DNA of 43,262 nt from Methylovorus sp035565335 (GTDB taxonomy: Bacteria; Pseudomonadota; Gammaproteobacteria; Burkholderiales; Methylophilaceae): positions 1-43,262 of the forward strand of contig DATMSO010000083.1 in assembly GCA_035565335.1 (NCBI GenBank). Reading direction: 5' to 3'. The first letter of the stretch is position 1; each line of letters starts with the position of its first letter. Positions 8,797 through 16,585 of the stretch are shown in pieces. The notes beneath the pieces are model-generated. The model was not told the origin of the DNA. It did no database searches and was given only the letters and a program-made list of their open reading frames with translations. Position numbers and translations under genes: made by a program.

Positions 8797-9507
8797 GTGC
8801 AGACACCGCGTAGCTACCGCTATTACGACCTCATGATGGCTGCTTTTGTCACCGTGCTGGTCTGCTCCAATCTGATTGGCCCGGCCAAGATTTCGCAGAT
8901 CGATGTGCCGGTGCTGGGGACGCTGACCTTTGGGGCAGGCTTGCTGTTTTTCCCTATCTCCTTCATTTTTGGCGATATTCTGACCGAGGTATACGGCTAC
9001 TCCCGCTCCCGCAAGGTCATCTGGGCTGGCTTTGGCGGACTGGCCTTTGCATCTTTCATGGCGTGGATGATCGTCGCCTTGCCGCCTGCACCGTTCTGGC
9101 ATAACCAGGAAGCCTATGAAGTGGCCTTCGGCTCGGCCTGGCGCGTTTCGCTGGCTTCGCTGGTGGCGTTTGCGGCCGGTGAATTTGTGAATTCCTACAT
9201 CATGGCCAAAATGAAAGTCATGACCGCCGGGCGCTGGCTGTGGATGCGCACCATAGGCTCGACCATCTTCGGCGAAGGCGTGGATTCGGCGCTGTTTTAC
9301 CCGCTAGCGTTTTACGGTAGCGGCGTGATTCCCGATGACAAGCTGCCGCTGGTCATGCTGGCGCAGTTTGTCGCCAAGGTGGGGGTGGAGGTTGTCTTTA
9401 CACCGGTCACCTATAAAGTGGTGGCCTGGCTCAAACGCGTCGAAAACGAGGATTACTACGACCGCAACACCGATTTCAACCCGTTTGCCCTGAAAACCGA
9501 TCACTGA
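8797..9507 (+). CDS. yhhQ: Queuosine precursor transporter, YhhQ/VUT family
   Basis: Polytopic membrane protein (236 residues from the chosen start) of the YhhQ family, which imports preQ0/preQ1 for queuosine modification of tRNA. Family traits include the LVCSNLIGPAKI opening, FPISFIFGDILTEVYGY after the second span, and FGEGVDSALFYPLAFYG in the later half. The start is uncertain: the frame is open to a TTG at 8725 inside the permease gene, but GTG 8797 gives the normal length with the conserved SYRYYDLMMAAFV opening. No good ribosome-binding site precedes either. It may have its own promoter or be read through from the transporter genes. Confidence 0.85.
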   Translation: MQTPRSYRYYDLMMAAFVTVLVCSNLIGPAKISQIDVPVLGTLTFGAGLLFFPISFIFGDILTEVYGYSRSRKVIWAGFGGLAFASFMAWMIVALPPAPFWHNQEAYEVAFGSAWRVSLASLVAFAAGEFVNSYIMAKMKVMTAGRWLWMRTIGSTIFGEGVDSALFYPLAFYGSGVIPDDKLPLVMLAQFVAKVGVEVVFTPVTYKVVAWLKRVENEDYYDRNTDFNPFALKTDH

Positions 9508-9532
9508 AACTGAAACCTTAAAAAACTAAACC

Positions 9533-10588
9533 ATGACACTAGGCCCGATTATGCTGGATGTGGTTGGCACCGAACTGGATGCCGACGATATCCGCCGTTT
9601 GCAACACCCGCTGGTTGGCGGGGTGATACTGTTTGCCCGAAACTACAAGTCTCCCGCGCAGCTGAAAGCGCTCACCGCCAGCATTCATGCCGTGCGCCAG
9701 CCACCCTTGCTGATTGGCGTGGACCATGAAGGCGGGCGCGTGCAGCGCTTCCGCGAGGGGTTTACCCGCATTCCGCCCATGCGCGAATTTGGCAAGGTGT
9801 GGGACAAGCAGCCGAAAAAGGCCAGGCAACTGGCTGAAGAAGCCGGCTGGCTGATGGCCGTGGAGCTGCGTGCCCATGGCATTGATTTCAGCTTTACCCC
9901 GGTGCTGGATATGGATTATGGCGTCAGCCAGGTGATCGGCGACCGCGCTTTTCACATGCAGCCGCAAGCCATCGCTGAGCTGGCATATGCGCTGATGCAG
10001 GGCCTGAAACGCGGCGGTATGGCCGCAGTGGGCAAGCATTTCCCCGGTCATGGCTTTATTGCTGCCGATTCGCATGTGGCGATTCCGGTGGATGAGCGGA
10101 GCTTTGACGAGATTGCCTCGAGCGATATGCAGCCTTTCCGCCAGATGATCGATGACGGACTGCCGGCCATCATGCCGGCGCATGTGATCTACCCCAAGGT
10201 GGATGACAAGCCGGCCGGCTTTTCCGAACGCTGGTTGCAGAAGGTGCTGCGCCAGCGCCTGGCCTTTAATGGCGTGATTTTCAGCGATGATTTGTCGATG
10301 GAAGGCGCGGTGGTTGCGGGCAATGTGACGCAACGCGCGCTGGCCGCCCTTAATGCCGGCTGCGACATGGCTTTGCTGTGCAATCGACCTGATCTGGCTG
10401 ACGAACTGCTGGAAAACCTGCAATGGAACATCTCTGCACCAAGTCTCGCGCGCCTGGCCCGCATGCATGGCAAGGTGCATGCGGTGGACATGATAGCCCT
10501 GCGCGAAAGCCACGAATATCTGCAGGCGGTGCATACCATCAGCCAGATAGGCATTCATGAAGATGACATGTTTGCCGAGGCCGGTTAA
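9533..10588 (+). CDS. nagZ: Beta-N-acetylhexosaminidase (glycoside hydrolase family 3)
   Basis: Cytoplasmic enzyme of peptidoglycan recycling that removes GlcNAc from anhydro-muropeptides, releasing anhydroMurNAc-peptides. 351 residues, close to the usual 340. The N-terminal sugar-binding motif IGVDHEGGRVQRFR, the flexible catalytic loop KHFPGHGFIAADSH with the His-Asp dyad, and the nucleophile Asp in VIFSDDLSMEGA are all intact. The ATG at 9533 lacks a strong ribosome-binding site, but the N-terminus (IMLDVVGTELDADD) fits the family. It sits downstream of the transporter and YkuD genes, which supports a shared murein-recycling theme. Confidence 0.94.
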   Translation: MTLGPIMLDVVGTELDADDIRRLQHPLVGGVILFARNYKSPAQLKALTASIHAVRQPPLLIGVDHEGGRVQRFREGFTRIPPMREFGKVWDKQPKKARQLAEEAGWLMAVELRAHGIDFSFTPVLDMDYGVSQVIGDRAFHMQPQAIAELAYALMQGLKRGGMAAVGKHFPGHGFIAADSHVAIPVDERSFDEIASSDMQPFRQMIDDGLPAIMPAHVIYPKVDDKPAGFSERWLQKVLRQRLAFNGVIFSDDLSMEGAVVAGNVTQRALAALNAGCDMALLCNRPDLADELLENLQWNISAPSLARLARMHGKVHAVDMIALRESHEYLQAVHTISQIGIHEDDMFAEAG

Positions 10589-10625
10589 ACCGCCAATCGC
10601 GGGCAGCGAAATGTTAAGCCCGAGG

Positions 10626-10654
10626 TTGAAACTTTAACGATGTTTGTTTAGTCT
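10626..10654 (+). promoter_or_regulatory. Candidate sigma-70 promoter of the Bax-inhibitor-1 family gene
   Basis: TTGAAA (10626-10631), a 17-bp AT-rich spacer, and TAGTCT (10649-10654). The -35 is good and the -10 weak. It lies about 40 bp upstream of the start codon in the only intergenic gap before the gene. Confidence 0.35.
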
Positions 10655-10697
10655 TAACAATTGATTGAAGTACCGCTTTTTTTGATGAGGAACGCAA

Positions 10698-11390
10698 ATG
10701 ATGCAAAGCAATTATGAGGTCGCACGTAATTCCGAAGTGCTGGTTGCCGATAGCAACAAAGTACTGCGCAATACTTACGCGCTGCTCGGACTCAGCATGA
10801 TCCCCACCGTGATCGGTGCGTTTATCGGCATGAGCATGAATTTCAGCTGGGCTGCCCAGCACCCTATCATGTTTGCCCTGGCAACTCTGGCCGGCATGTT
10901 TGGTTTGTTCTATGGCATTCAGGCCAACCGCAACAGCGGCCTGGGTGTGATTCTGCTGCTGGCGCTGACCCTGTTCATGGGCGTGATGCTTGGCCCTATC
11001 CTGCAAGTGGCATTGCAACTGCGTAATGGCGGCCAGCTGATTGGCCTGGCTGCCGGTGGTACTGGCATTATCTTCCTGACACTGGCTGGTATTGCTACCA
11101 CCACCAAGAAAGATTTCAGCTTCATGGGCAAGTTCCTGATGGTCGGCATTGTGCTGCTTATCATTGCTTCCCTAGCTAACATGTTCTTCCAGATTCCAGC
11201 GTTCTCGCTGGCCTTGTCTGGCGTGGCCGTGCTGCTGTTCTCGGGCTTCATCCTGTATGACGTGAGCCGCATTGTGAATGGTGGTGAAACCAACTACGTG
11301 ATGGCTACCCTGGCAATTTACCTGGATATCTACAACCTGTTCGTCAACCTGCTGCAGATTCTGATGGCAGTATTGGGCGACCGTGACTAA
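10698..11390 (+). CDS. Bax inhibitor-1/YccA-family membrane protein
   Basis: 230 residues with seven hydrophobic segments after a short hydrophilic N-terminus, the architecture of the BI-1 (UPF0005) family. The C-terminal part holds FSGFILYDVSRIVNGGETNYVMATLAIYLDIYNLFVNLL in two conserved blocks, including the paired Asp residues known from BsYetJ and YccA. In E. coli YccA modulates the FtsH protease; whether this protein does so is inference. GAGGAA lies eight bases before ATG 10698. It is a single-gene unit with its own candidate promoter and a strong terminator. Confidence 0.92.
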   Translation: MMQSNYEVARNSEVLVADSNKVLRNTYALLGLSMIPTVIGAFIGMSMNFSWAAQHPIMFALATLAGMFGLFYGIQANRNSGLGVILLLALTLFMGVMLGPILQVALQLRNGGQLIGLAAGGTGIIFLTLAGIATTTKKDFSFMGKFLMVGIVLLIIASLANMFFQIPAFSLALSGVAVLLFSGFILYDVSRIVNGGETNYVMATLAIYLDIYNLFVNLLQILMAVLGDRD

Positions 11391-11420
11391 CGATATGCCT
11401 TGATCGCTGGCAAGCGGATC

Positions 11421-11447
11421 AAACCGGCCTTTATGGCCGGTTTTTTT
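11421..11447 (+). terminator. Intrinsic terminator after the BI-1 family gene
   Basis: AAACCGGCC and GGCCGG pair around a short TTTAT loop and run into seven T residues. It lies 30 bp after the stop codon. Confidence 0.93.
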
Positions 11448-11495
11448 ATGCCCGGTGTGTATATAAAAACGTGGAAATATTGCCGCAGAAAACGG

Positions 11496-12083
11496 CTAAC
11501 CGTCGCTATCGGCGAGGCTGGATGGTGCTTTTTTGCTAGCGCGCCGGGCAGCGAAAAAGCGGCTCAGCATGCTGCCGCATTCTTCTGCCAATATTCCGCC
11601 CATCACCTCGGTGTGGTGATTCAGCCTGGGTTCTGCCATCAGGTTTATCACGCTGCCGCAGCTGCCGGTTTTGGGGTCGCGGGCGCCGTATACCAGTCTG
11701 GCGATGCGGGCATGCTGAATGGCGCCGCTGCACATGGCGCATGGTTCCAGCGTTACATAGAGAGTGCAACCTACCAGCCGGTAATTACCAATGGCTTGGG
11801 CAGCCTCGCGCATGGCCTGAATTTCGGCGTGGGCAGTGGGGTCATGACGGCCGATCGGCGCATTCATGCCGCGCCCGATGATGTTGCCGTCCTGCACCAC
11901 GAGGGCGCCGACGGGGACTTCACCGGCATCAGCAGCAGCTTGCGCCAGCAGCAGCGCCTGTTGCATGTAGGCCTGGTCAACATGAGTCTGGTCCATATGG
12001 GTCTGGTCCATATGGGTCTGGTCCGGGGCGAGTTGTCCGTTGTCAGCGGAGGTAGCGGTTGGCGCAGTGCTTGGTTGGGTCAT
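11496..12083 (-). CDS. tadA: tRNA-specific adenosine deaminase with a repetitive N-terminal extension
   Basis: Deaminates A34 to inosine in tRNA-Arg(ACG). 195 residues. The catalytic core begins near residue 40 (MQQALLLAQAAADAGEVPVGA) and carries the zinc site: His and catalytic Glu in PTAHAEIQAM, and the two Cys in LEPCAMCSGA. The first 39 residues are Thr/Ser/Gln-rich and include the repeat DQTHM-DQTHM-DQTHV, absent from standard TadA. The ATG at 12083 has no clear ribosome-binding site and in-frame ATGs occur within the repeats and at residue 40, so the true start may be internal. It is the last gene of the moxR/tgpA unit, 21 bp after tgpA. Confidence 0.9.
   Translation of the reverse strand: MTQPSTAPTATSADNGQLAPDQTHMDQTHMDQTHVDQAYMQQALLLAQAAADAGEVPVGALVVQDGNIIGRGMNAPIGRHDPTAHAEIQAMREAAQAIGNYRLVGCTLYVTLEPCAMCSGAIQHARIARLVYGARDPKTGSCGSVINLMAEPRLNHHTEVMGGILAEECGSMLSRFFAARRASKKAPSSLADSDG
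11971..12030 (-). repeat. Tandem 15-bp repeat inside the 5' end of tadA
   Basis: Four consecutive 15-bp units on the + strand: one diverged (11971-11985), two identical, GTCTGGTCCATATGG (11986-12000 and 12001-12015), and one that matches only in its first ten bases (12016-12030). The period keeps the reading frame and encodes DQTHM-like pentapeptides. It is a candidate slippage-prone, length-variable tract. Confidence 0.9.
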
Positions 12084-12104
12084 GAGTAATGTGTTGTGTA
12101 TCGC

Positions 12105-14066
12105 TTATAACTTGTTAATCTCGCGCTTCAGCATGTCCAGCGAGGCGGCTGAAGAGCGGCCATAACGCAATTGCAGATACAGCGTGGTAATCGCCGCGAT
12201 CTGCGTGGCCTGCATTGGCAGCCGCTCTTGGGCGCGAAGGCTGAAATCGCGCGCGCCTTCCTGCGGCGAGGGCTGCAAACCTGCCCGTGCCATTTTTCGC
12301 AGAAAACGCGCATACACCTTTTGCAGCGGGTCACGCCTTGCTTGGTCCCGCAGCAGCAGCCAGCTGATCATGCCCAGCACCAACGCCGTAGCCGTGATGA
12401 ATACTGCCGTCAGCAGCGACAAAGGAAAAGACGACCCAAAGATGCGCGACAGCAGTTCGGCCTGCTTCTGCTGATTGTAACCCAGTACCCACTGGTTCCA
12501 GCCGTTGTTGATGGCATCCCAGTTGAGGTAAAGCTTGCGCAGCAGGGGGTAATCGCGCCTTGCCAGCAGCGGCAGGCTGGCGGTTTCGCTGATGGCGCTG
12601 GCGATGCCTGCCTCAATGCGCGAGGGCGATACGGCGGCGGTAGGGTCCACCCGCACCCAGCCGCGTTGCGGCAGCCAGACTTCTGTCCAGGCATGCGCGT
12701 CGGACTGGCGCACGATCAGGTATTGGCCTACCGGATTCAGCTCTCCGCCCTGATAGCCTGTGACCACACGGGCCGGAATCCCGGCGGCACGCATGAGGAA
12801 GGCAAAGCTGCTGGCATAGTGCTCGCAGAAACCGCGGCGTGTGGTGAAGAGAAATTCATCCACGCTGTTAGTCCCCAGCGGCGGCGGGGTGAGGGTGTAA
12901 TAAAAATTCTGCTGGCGGAACATGGCAAGCGCCGCATTCACGATGGCCTGCTGGTCCGGCAGTTGCGCACGCCATTGTTCGGCCAGCGCCCGTGCCTTGG
13001 TGTTGCCCTGCCGTGGCAGTTGCAGCAGGTAGCGTTCTGCCAGCGGTGACAGATGGTCGGCCAGGCTGTAATCCAGATGCGATACCCCGGCATAGCGGAT
13101 GCGGGTGCGCACCGGCTCGCGCGCCAGTATCTGCAGGTCAGGGCTGACCAGTGCGCCCTCCGGCAATTGCGAGGGCATATCCAGCATCAGCATCCATGGC
13201 TGGTTATGCGGTTCCAGCGTGACCTCATAACGGACAGCTTCCCCGCGCGCGGTCAGCGATTCGCGCGGCAAGGAAGCCGCACGGGGATCCGACCGCCACT
13301 CCCTGCCATCGAAAAAGCCGAAAACAGGCCCGCGCCAATAGAGCTGATTCGGCCTGGGCAGCGCACCGGCAAAGCTGACACGAAACGCCGTGGCCCCTGA
13401 CAAGCTAAGCTCGCTGATATCGCCCGGGCGCATCCGATCCGACAGCCCGGTCATGCTCTTGTAGCTATCCTTGGGCACGCCCCACAGCGGCCCCGGCAGC
13501 CGTGGAAACAGCACAAACAATACCAGCATCAGGGGAATGGCTTGTCCCAGCAGTGTCAGCGACAGGCGTAGCTGCAGGCGCTGATCGACTTTGGCATGCG
13601 GTTTTTGCAAGCCGATCAGGGTGGCGGTAAGGCCAGTTACCGGAATCAGCATGCCGGCGGCAACCAGCATGGATTGCCCGAACAGGAAAGCGTTGACGGT
13701 GAGGAAGTAGGCAATGAAGATCACCAGCATGAAGTCGCGGCTGGTGCGAGATTCCAGCAGTTTGAGGCCCAGCATCAGTGTCAGCAGGGCGACACTGGCA
13801 TCGCGGCCGAAGAGGCCGTTGTAAGTGAAGATAATGCCCGCAATACCCAGCAGCGTCAGCGGCAGCAATACCGGCATGCGCGGTAGCGGCCAGCCGCGTG
13901 ACTCGATCAGCCAGCGCCAGCCGAAAATCAGCAGCATCAGGCCATTGATCCACAGCGGAAGATGCGTCATGTGCAAGCCCCATACTGCCAGTAGCGAGAG
14001 TAGCAGCCAGATCACATCGTGACGCTGCGGCGTGAAATTACGCAGGGCGTGACGGGTTACGCTCAT
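12105..14066 (-). CDS. tgpA: TgpA-like membrane transglutaminase (DUF3488, transglutaminase and DUF4129 regions)
   Basis: 653 residues. Five or six membrane spans in residues 15-190 (DUF3488) precede a periplasmic region. The transglutaminase-like domain has the triad Cys in RRGFCEHYASSFAFLMRAAG, His in SDAHAWTEVWLP, and Asp in WVRVDPTAAV. A final membrane span (FITATALVLGMISWLLL) and a cytoplasmic DUF4129-like tail follow. In Pseudomonas TgpA is needed for viability, but the substrate is unsettled; cross-linking or proteolysis of envelope proteins is a family inference. It overlaps the DUF58 gene by 4 nt (ATGA), the usual moxR-DUF58-tgpA arrangement. Confidence 0.92.
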   Translation of the reverse strand: MSVTRHALRNFTPQRHDVIWLLLSLLAVWGLHMTHLPLWINGLMLLIFGWRWLIESRGWPLPRMPVLLPLTLLGIAGIIFTYNGLFGRDASVALLTLMLGLKLLESRTSRDFMLVIFIAYFLTVNAFLFGQSMLVAAGMLIPVTGLTATLIGLQKPHAKVDQRLQLRLSLTLLGQAIPLMLVLFVLFPRLPGPLWGVPKDSYKSMTGLSDRMRPGDISELSLSGATAFRVSFAGALPRPNQLYWRGPVFGFFDGREWRSDPRAASLPRESLTARGEAVRYEVTLEPHNQPWMLMLDMPSQLPEGALVSPDLQILAREPVRTRIRYAGVSHLDYSLADHLSPLAERYLLQLPRQGNTKARALAEQWRAQLPDQQAIVNAALAMFRQQNFYYTLTPPPLGTNSVDEFLFTTRRGFCEHYASSFAFLMRAAGIPARVVTGYQGGELNPVGQYLIVRQSDAHAWTEVWLPQRGWVRVDPTAAVSPSRIEAGIASAISETASLPLLARRDYPLLRKLYLNWDAINNGWNQWVLGYNQQKQAELLSRIFGSSFPLSLLTAVFITATALVLGMISWLLLRDQARRDPLQKVYARFLRKMARAGLQPSPQEGARDFSLRAQERLPMQATQIAAITTLYLQLRYGRSSAASLDMLKREINKL

Positions 14067-15040
14067 GCGGGCAATTCCATCAGCGCCAAGGCTTGCAAGC
14101 AGCGGTGATAATGCGCATCGCCGCGGTCAGCCGCCAGGGTGAGATGCGGCAGGCGCAGGCCATAGCGACTGCCTGCATGGTGAGCCTCAATGACCCAGCG
14201 CGTAAGCTGGCCGATGCGAGCTTCGCGATCGGCCCCGTGGGTTTCATGCCAATCCAGCCATACGCTGGAAACCGGCTCGCCCTGAAAATGCTTGCTGTAC
14301 ATGCCTTGCTCGCGTGACGAGGCTTTCCAGTCGATTCGACGGGGCGAGTCGCCCGGGCGATAGTGGCGCAGCCCGGCAAAGTCCTGATCGCCGAGCAGGC
14401 TATCGCGGCTGCCTTTGCCGGCCTGGTCGGTGCTAGGTGAAGGGTGGCGATCTGCCAGTGCCGGGCGGGGATAGACCAGCACTCGGCAATCCATATCGGC
14501 ATACGACCATGCCTGCAACAGGCCGAGCGGAAACACGGTAAACAGCGTCAAACGCCCCGGCTCTGCCCAGCCGCGGCGGGTGGTGGGGTAAGCCAGCTGA
14601 ATAGTGCCAGCCTGTCTGGGCAATATGTCAGTGCTCTCTGGCTGCAGGCAGCTATCGCACGATGCAAACACGGCATGGCGCATGCGGCCTGAGGAGTCCT
14701 GCAGGCGGATGTCCAGCGTGGCATCGTCTCCGGCAAATACCGGGCTCGCCTGGCAGTGGCTGACTTCGAGCCAGGCGAGATTGCGCCAGGTATGCAACAT
14801 GCAGACGATGCCCAGCGCGGCCAGCAAAAAGGTCAGCACAAAGCCCAGACTCAGGCTGTAATTGATGCTGCCCAGCAGCATGGCGAGGATGATGGCGGCG
14901 TAAAGCGTGCCTGCGCGCGTGGGCAGAATGTAGATATGGCGGGTGGTGAGGATGGGGCCGCGACGGGCATCCGCGCGTGCCGTGCGCAGCCAGCGTTTCC
15001 AGTTCAGTGTAGAGCGTATAAAAGTGGCAGGGCGGCTCAC
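14063..15040 (-). CDS. DUF58 family membrane-anchored protein
   Basis: 325 residues. Two adjacent hydrophobic helices (about residues 45-85) anchor a C-terminal domain with the DUF58 signature FAGLRHYRPGDSPRRIDWKA near residue 225. DUF58 proteins are encoded with MoxR ATPases and carry a vWA-like fold, and are thought to be the clients or adaptors of the MoxR chaperone. The start is GTG at 15040, 21 bp after moxR, without a strong ribosome-binding site. The true start could lie slightly downstream, because the first 25 residues are basic and poorly conserved. It overlaps tgpA by 4 nt. Confidence 0.88.
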   Translation of the reverse strand: MSRPATFIRSTLNWKRWLRTARADARRGPILTTRHIYILPTRAGTLYAAIILAMLLGSINYSLSLGFVLTFLLAALGIVCMLHTWRNLAWLEVSHCQASPVFAGDDATLDIRLQDSSGRMRHAVFASCDSCLQPESTDILPRQAGTIQLAYPTTRRGWAEPGRLTLFTVFPLGLLQAWSYADMDCRVLVYPRPALADRHPSPSTDQAGKGSRDSLLGDQDFAGLRHYRPGDSPRRIDWKASSREQGMYSKHFQGEPVSSVWLDWHETHGADREARIGQLTRWVIEAHHAGSRYGLRLPHLTLAADRGDAHYHRCLQALALMELPA

Positions 15041-15061
15041 GGGCGTTGAGGTGGCCGCGCG

Positions 15062-15982
15062 CTAGGGAATGGCGACAGCGTTCAGTAAATGCAGCCCGCT
15101 ATCTGCGTGCGATTCCATGCCGGCCGCCCATTGCAGGCGATGGCCGGCAACGCCAGGCAGCACAGCCTGAATGTCTTCTGGGATGACAAAGTCGCGGTTG
15201 TGCATAAGCGCCCAGGCCTGCGCGCATTGGCGCAAGGCGAGTCCGGCGCGCGGCGATAACCCGGCGCTGTAATCCACCGCCTGCCGGCTGTATTGCAGCA
15301 GGGCTTGCAGGTAATCCAGCAGGGCATCGGAGAGATGGATGTGGTCGACCTCTGCCTGCAAGGCCATGAGCTCAACCGCGCTGATGCAGGCTTCCACCTC
15401 GCCCACATGGGCGCGGCCGCCATTGTTCTGCAACAGCGCACGCTCCGATTGCGTGTCGGGATACCCCAGGCGTATGCGCATCAGAAAGCGATCCAGCTGC
15501 GATTCTGGCAAAGGAAAGGTGCCGATGTGATGCGTCGGGTTTTGCGTGGCAATCACGAAAAAAGGCGTGGGCAAGGTCCGCGTTTCGCCTTCCAGGGTGA
15601 CCTGGCCTTCTTCCATGACCTCCAGCAGCGCGCTCTGTGTTTTGGGCGTGGCCCGGTTGATTTCATCGGCCAGCAGCACATGGGTGAAGACCGGGCCGGG
15701 ATGGAAGGTGAACGCGCCGATATTGCGGTCATACACCGAAATGCCCAGCACATCGCCGGGCAACAGGTCGCTGGTGAATTGCACGCGATTGAATTGCAGG
15801 CCTAGCACCTGCGCCAGGGTATGTGAAAGGGTGGTCTTGCCCATGCCGGGCAAGTCTTCAATCAGCAGGTGGCCACGCGCCAGTATGCAGGCCAGCGCCA
15901 GCTTGATCTGCTGCTCCTTGCCCAGAATGATGCTGGAGGTGGCCTGCAGGATTTGGGCTGCGATAGGGTGCAGGGCGGACAT
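15062..15982 (-). CDS. MoxR-family AAA+ ATPase
   Basis: 306-residue AAA+ chaperone-like ATPase. Walker A is DLPGMGKTTL (about residues 43-52), Walker B is VLLADEINRA, sensor 1 is VIATQNP, and the C-terminal lid holds LSPRAGLALRQCAQAWAL with sensor 2 Arg. MoxR ATPases help mature or activate protein complexes together with vWA/DUF58 partners. Here the partner gene follows directly. The start ATG at 15982 lies 5 bp after the psiE-type stop codon, suggesting coupled translation. Despite its name the gene is not evidence for methanol dehydrogenase; this MoxR branch is widespread. Confidence 0.93.
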   Translation of the reverse strand: MSALHPIAAQILQATSSIILGKEQQIKLALACILARGHLLIEDLPGMGKTTLSHTLAQVLGLQFNRVQFTSDLLPGDVLGISVYDRNIGAFTFHPGPVFTHVLLADEINRATPKTQSALLEVMEEGQVTLEGETRTLPTPFFVIATQNPTHHIGTFPLPESQLDRFLMRIRLGYPDTQSERALLQNNGGRAHVGEVEACISAVELMALQAEVDHIHLSDALLDYLQALLQYSRQAVDYSAGLSPRAGLALRQCAQAWALMHNRDFVIPEDIQAVLPGVAGHRLQWAAGMESHADSGLHLLNAVAIP

Positions 15983-15987
15983 CCGGG

Positions 15988-16470
15988 TTAATTGCTGTTG
16001 CCGAATTTATTGGACCAGCGCACCAGCACATACATGATGCCCAGCATGAGCCCGGCGCCTACCCACAGGGCGACATCCGAGGGGATCAGCGAACCGTCTT
16101 CCACCGGCATGACGATGAGCTTGCGCAACACCACGATCATCGCCACTTCGATAAACGCTTCCACTTCCAGCTGGCTGCCGCGCAGGTAGCGAATCTCCGC
16201 CGTGATCAACGCCGAGATGGACCACAGCAGCATGAGCGTGCCCAGCGCATGCAAAAAGCCGTGAACCAGGTTGTGGGCCGACGCGGCATCGCGCACATCC
16301 ACATAAAACAGCCAGGTAAACATCAGAACTGCCACGGCCAGCGCCAGGCCGATGATGATATGGGCAAAGCCATTCAGCCAGACCATGGCTTTGACCGCAT
16401 AGCGGTTGACGGCATACAGCTCGCGCGGGATATGCACTTTATCGTATTGTTCTGATTTTTCTCTGATCAT
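15988..16470 (-). CDS. PsiE-family (phosphate-starvation-inducible E) membrane protein
   Basis: 160 residues with four hydrophobic segments (about 30-55, 70-92, 105-125, 137-155). It resembles PsiE in the block VEAFIEVAMIVVLRKLIVMP and the closing LMLGIMYVLVRW. The biochemical function of PsiE is unknown; in E. coli it is under PhoB and CRP control. ATG 16470 is preferred over an upstream in-frame start at 16524, because AAGAG lies eight bases before it and the upstream residues look non-coding. It heads the unit psiE-type, moxR, DUF58, tgpA, tadA. No Pho box was recognised upstream. Confidence 0.78.
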   Translation of the reverse strand: MIREKSEQYDKVHIPRELYAVNRYAVKAMVWLNGFAHIIIGLALAVAVLMFTWLFYVDVRDAASAHNLVHGFLHALGTLMLLWSISALITAEIRYLRGSQLEVEAFIEVAMIVVLRKLIVMPVEDGSLIPSDVALWVGAGLMLGIMYVLVRWSNKFGNSN

Positions 16471-16585
16471 GATGGCAACTCTTGGTGAATGTTTAAGTGT
16501 ATGAAATGGCCTTCCCCCGGCCATGCTATTGCTGCATGCATCTTTTAATGATGCTGATATGACGGATGCATGATGGATTTTGGCA

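Noticed and set aside
15062..15982. MoxR as evidence for a methanol dehydrogenase cluster
   Set aside because: This MoxR branch with DUF58 and TgpA is widespread in non-methylotrophs, and no mxa, xox or pqq gene is in the window.
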